A stretch of DNA of 64,000 bases from JABFRJ01 sp031379035 (GTDB lineage Bacteria > Pseudomonadota > Alphaproteobacteria > Rhizobiales > Hyphomicrobiaceae), in NCBI GenBank assembly GCA_031379035.1, contig JANNEU010000329.1, positions 1 to 64,000 on the forward strand, in the 5' to 3' direction. The notes beneath the pieces are model-generated. The model was not told where the DNA came from and did not search any database. It worked only from the letters and a program-made list of their open reading frames with translations. Positions 62,625 through 64,000 of the stretch are shown here, in pieces (position 1 is the stretch's first letter; every line of letters starts with the position of its first letter). Both the position numbers and the translations under genes were made by a program.

Positions 62625-62662
62625 ATACGACACCGTAGGCTTCATACCACACCGTAGGCTTC
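62625..62662. repeat. 19-mer tandem duplication
   Basis: ATACGACACCGTAGGCTTC (62625-62643) is followed by ATACCACACCGTAGGCTTC (62644-62662), one mismatch. The second copy overlaps the rpmJ stop codon (minus strand TGA at 62663-62661). Confidence 0.88.
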
Positions 62663-62786
62663 AACCCTGGCGGGCTTTGAAACGGCGATTGGTCTTGTTA
62701 ATGATGTAGACCCGGCCCTTGCGGCGCACGATACGGTTGTCGCGATGGCGAGCCCGCAGGGACTTCAGAGAATTGCGCACTTTCAT
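62661..62786 (-). CDS. rpmJ: 50S ribosomal protein bL36 (zinc-less, YkgO type)
   Basis: The minus strand from ATG 62786 encodes 41 residues: MKVRNSLKSLRARHRD, then NRIVRRKGRVYIINKTNRR and FKARQG. This is bL36 of the alphaproteobacterial kind, with the same frame as E. coli YkgO. It lacks the four Cys/His zinc ligands of the canonical protein (positions 11, 14, 27 and 33 in the longer version). It binds 23S rRNA in the large subunit and is the last small protein to be added. The gene is short enough to be missed by length-based gene calling. Confidence 0.93.
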   Translation of the reverse strand: MKVRNSLKSLRARHRDNRIVRRKGRVYIINKTNRRFKARQG

Positions 62787-62884
62787 CGTCGTCAGTCCAT
62801 CTACAATTCGGCGCTAAAAAGCAAACCGGTCGTTATCGTCCCTGTGACCCGGCCCGGCCCTTGGGACCAGCTGACCTGTCACGC

Positions 62885-62930
62885 AAAATACGCCTCCCGG
62901 GCGTCCAGCGATCCGGACACTCAGGAGGCG
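62885..62930 (-). terminator. Intrinsic terminator after tRNA-Val
   Basis: On the minus strand CGCCTCC (62930-62924) pairs with GGAGGCG (62897-62891), with an inner GTCC/GGAC helix, followed by TATTTTG. It lies immediately 3-prime of the tRNA and ahead of rpmJ. Confidence 0.65.
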
Positions 62931-62936
62931 CAAAAC

Positions 62937-63011
62937 TGGTGGGCGCGACAGGGATCGAACCTGTGACCCCTACCATGTCAAGGTAGTGCTCTACCGCTGA
63001 GCTACGCGCCC
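62937..63011 (-). tRNA. tRNA-Val (anticodon GAC)
   Basis: Minus-strand cloverleaf: acceptor GGGCGCG/CGCGCCC, D arm TAGCTCAGCGGTAGAGCA, anticodon stem CTACC/GGTAG with loop TTGACAT and anticodon GAC, T arm ACAGGTTCGATCCCTGT, and encoded CCA (62939-62937). No integrase or att repeat is seen. Confidence 0.97.
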
Positions 63012-63192
63012 GAAGGCCGTGCTTACTGGGGCAGGGGGGCGGGAATGTCAAGGTGGTGCAGCCGCCGACGTCCAAGCCAACAAAGAACGATCTCCTCAAC
63101 AAGCTCTTAAAGCTTTGGCCGCAAGGTAGGGACGAACCGCGCGTCCCGATTCGGGCCCGGTGGGCTGTTGCAACTTGAGGCCTGAGACAGTG

Positions 63193-64000
63193 ATGCTCGC
63201 GAAACAACCGGTGTTTTCTAGCATTCTGCCGTCGGTGCGGCGCTCCGAAGCGACCGGTGTCCGTCTGTTGGCGGTTCTGTTTTTTTTCTCCGGTTTCCCG
63301 GCGCTGACCTATCAGCTGGTCTGGCAGCGGGCCTTATTCCGAATTTTTGGCGTGAACGTCGAGTCGGTGACGGTTGTCGTGACGGCCTTTATGGTTGGAC
63401 TTGGCCTTGGGAGCCTAGTCGGCGGCTGGTTGTCACGTCAGCCGAAGCTGAAGTTGCTGCCGCTACTCGCCGTTATTGAGCTTGCAACGGCCGTGTTCGG
63501 GGTTGGCTCGCTGGCGATTTTTGAGGCGGTGGAGACCGTCGCCCTCGGGCTGCCCCTACCGGCAATCGCGCTTTTGACATTCGCCCTCGTGCTCGTGCCG
63601 ACCTTGTTGATGGGGGCGACGTTGCCACTGCTGGTTGGCGAACTCTCGCGCCAATTCGGCAATACCGGCCGTTCGATGGGGCTGTTGTACTATGCCAACA
63701 CGATGGGTGCCGGCGTGGCGTGTTTTGCTGGCTTGTTTGTTCTGTTTCCCTTCCTTGGCATGTCGGGTTCGATTTATAGCGCGGCGGCCATCAATGCGGC
63801 GGTTGCCGGGGGGGCGATGTATGCGCATTGGATAGGTTTGTCGGCGGGGAGTGGCGCGGCGCCCATGCCGGCGATGGCAGCTGATGGTTTGACTGCGAAA
63901 CCCAGCCTGTCCCTGCGCTCTATTCTGGTTTTGGCAGGGTTGGCTGGATTTGTGTCGCTGTCGTTCGAAATCTTCTTTTTCCGCCTGCAGTCGTATGCGA
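63193..64000 (+). CDS. Membrane spermidine-synthase-like protein, N-terminal part (runs off right edge)
   Basis: From ATG 63193 the frame stays open to the window end (269 codons). It starts with cytosolic MLAKQPVFSS, then about seven membrane helices. The first carries FFFSGFPALTYQLVWQR, the hallmark of the fused MFS-like/spermidine-synthase proteins in bacteria, and GLLYYANTMGAGVACFAGLF lies near residue 157-176. The soluble aminopropyltransferase half, if present, is beyond the window. The polyamine role is inferred from the family only. It begins 181 bases after tRNA-Val. Confidence 0.85.
   Translation, partial: MLAKQPVFSSILPSVRRSEATGVRLLAVLFFFSGFPALTYQLVWQRALFRIFGVNVESVTVVVTAFMVGLGLGSLVGGWLSRQPKLKLLPLLAVIELATAVFGVGSLAIFEAVETVALGLPLPAIALLTFALVLVPTLLMGATLPLLVGELSRQFGNTGRSMGLLYYANTMGAGVACFAGLFVLFPFLGMSGSIYSAAAINAAVAGGAMYAHWIGLSAGSGAAPMPAMAADGLTAKPSLSLRSILVLAGLAGFVSLSFEIFFFRLQSYA

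Overview
The window is GC-rich chromosomal DNA (about three fifths G+C by eye) from an alphaproteobacterium, most likely of the Hyphomicrobiales. This is inferred from gene content: a class I lysyl-tRNA synthetase, a zinc-less YkgO-type bL36, a complete hut cluster of the HutF type, and protein sequences that look alphaproteobacterial. No rRNA operon, insertion sequence, prophage, integrase or CRISPR array is visible. Two genes run off the ends: a gamma-glutamyltransferase on the left (minus strand) and a membrane spermidine-synthase-like protein on the right (plus strand).

Layout. 1-4.6 kb: ggt, sfsA, aat, a SIMPL protein, a class A acid phosphatase and a small membrane protein. 4.7-11.5 kb: a catabolic cluster with a 2Fe-2S ferredoxin, a CYP153-like P450, a cupin, an acyl-CoA synthetase, a zinc alcohol dehydrogenase, a RidA-like protein and, convergent, a SAF-domain oxidoreductase. 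11.6-23.4 kb: two poorly known proteins, then a carbohydrate-type ABC importer (binding protein plus two permeases, no ATPase) followed by a 2-keto-4-pentenoate hydratase-like enzyme; convergent to these lie a HAD phosphatase, a class I aminotransferase, a periplasmic cyclase-family protein and a sulfatase-fold hydrolase with an altered active-site signature. 23.4-29.4 kb: a TerC protein, two small membrane proteins, a 2OG-Fe dioxygenase, an HTH-methyltransferase and a MetF-like protein. 29.7-35.5 kb: aceE-aceF-lpdA for pyruvate dehydrogenase, with an extra lipoyl domain on LpdA. 35.6-40.0 kb: a NitT/TauT-type ABC importer, a DoxX protein and a TtuC-like dehydrogenase. 40.2-44.8 kb: a large TPR protein, tRNA-Ala(GGC), a TauD/TfdA-like dioxygenase, smpB and a secreted protein.

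44.9-55.0 kb is the most coherent block. A 6S RNA candidate precedes hutF, which diverges from hutI-hutH-hutU-hutD. Then come hutC on the minus strand and a divergent three-gene ABC importer. The same 12-base sequence, containing a HutC/GntR-type operator core, lies in both divergent promoter regions, so HutC probably controls histidine degradation and this NitT/TauT-type transporter together. hutG is not in the window.

55.0-64.0 kb: class I lysK, moaB, an M20 deacylase, pyroglutamyl-peptidase, meaB, a GT4 glycosyltransferase, a TPR lipoprotein-like protein, rpmJ and tRNA-Val(GAC). A window-wide oddity is the number of short tandem duplications (7-19 base units, 2-6 copies) in the gaps between genes.
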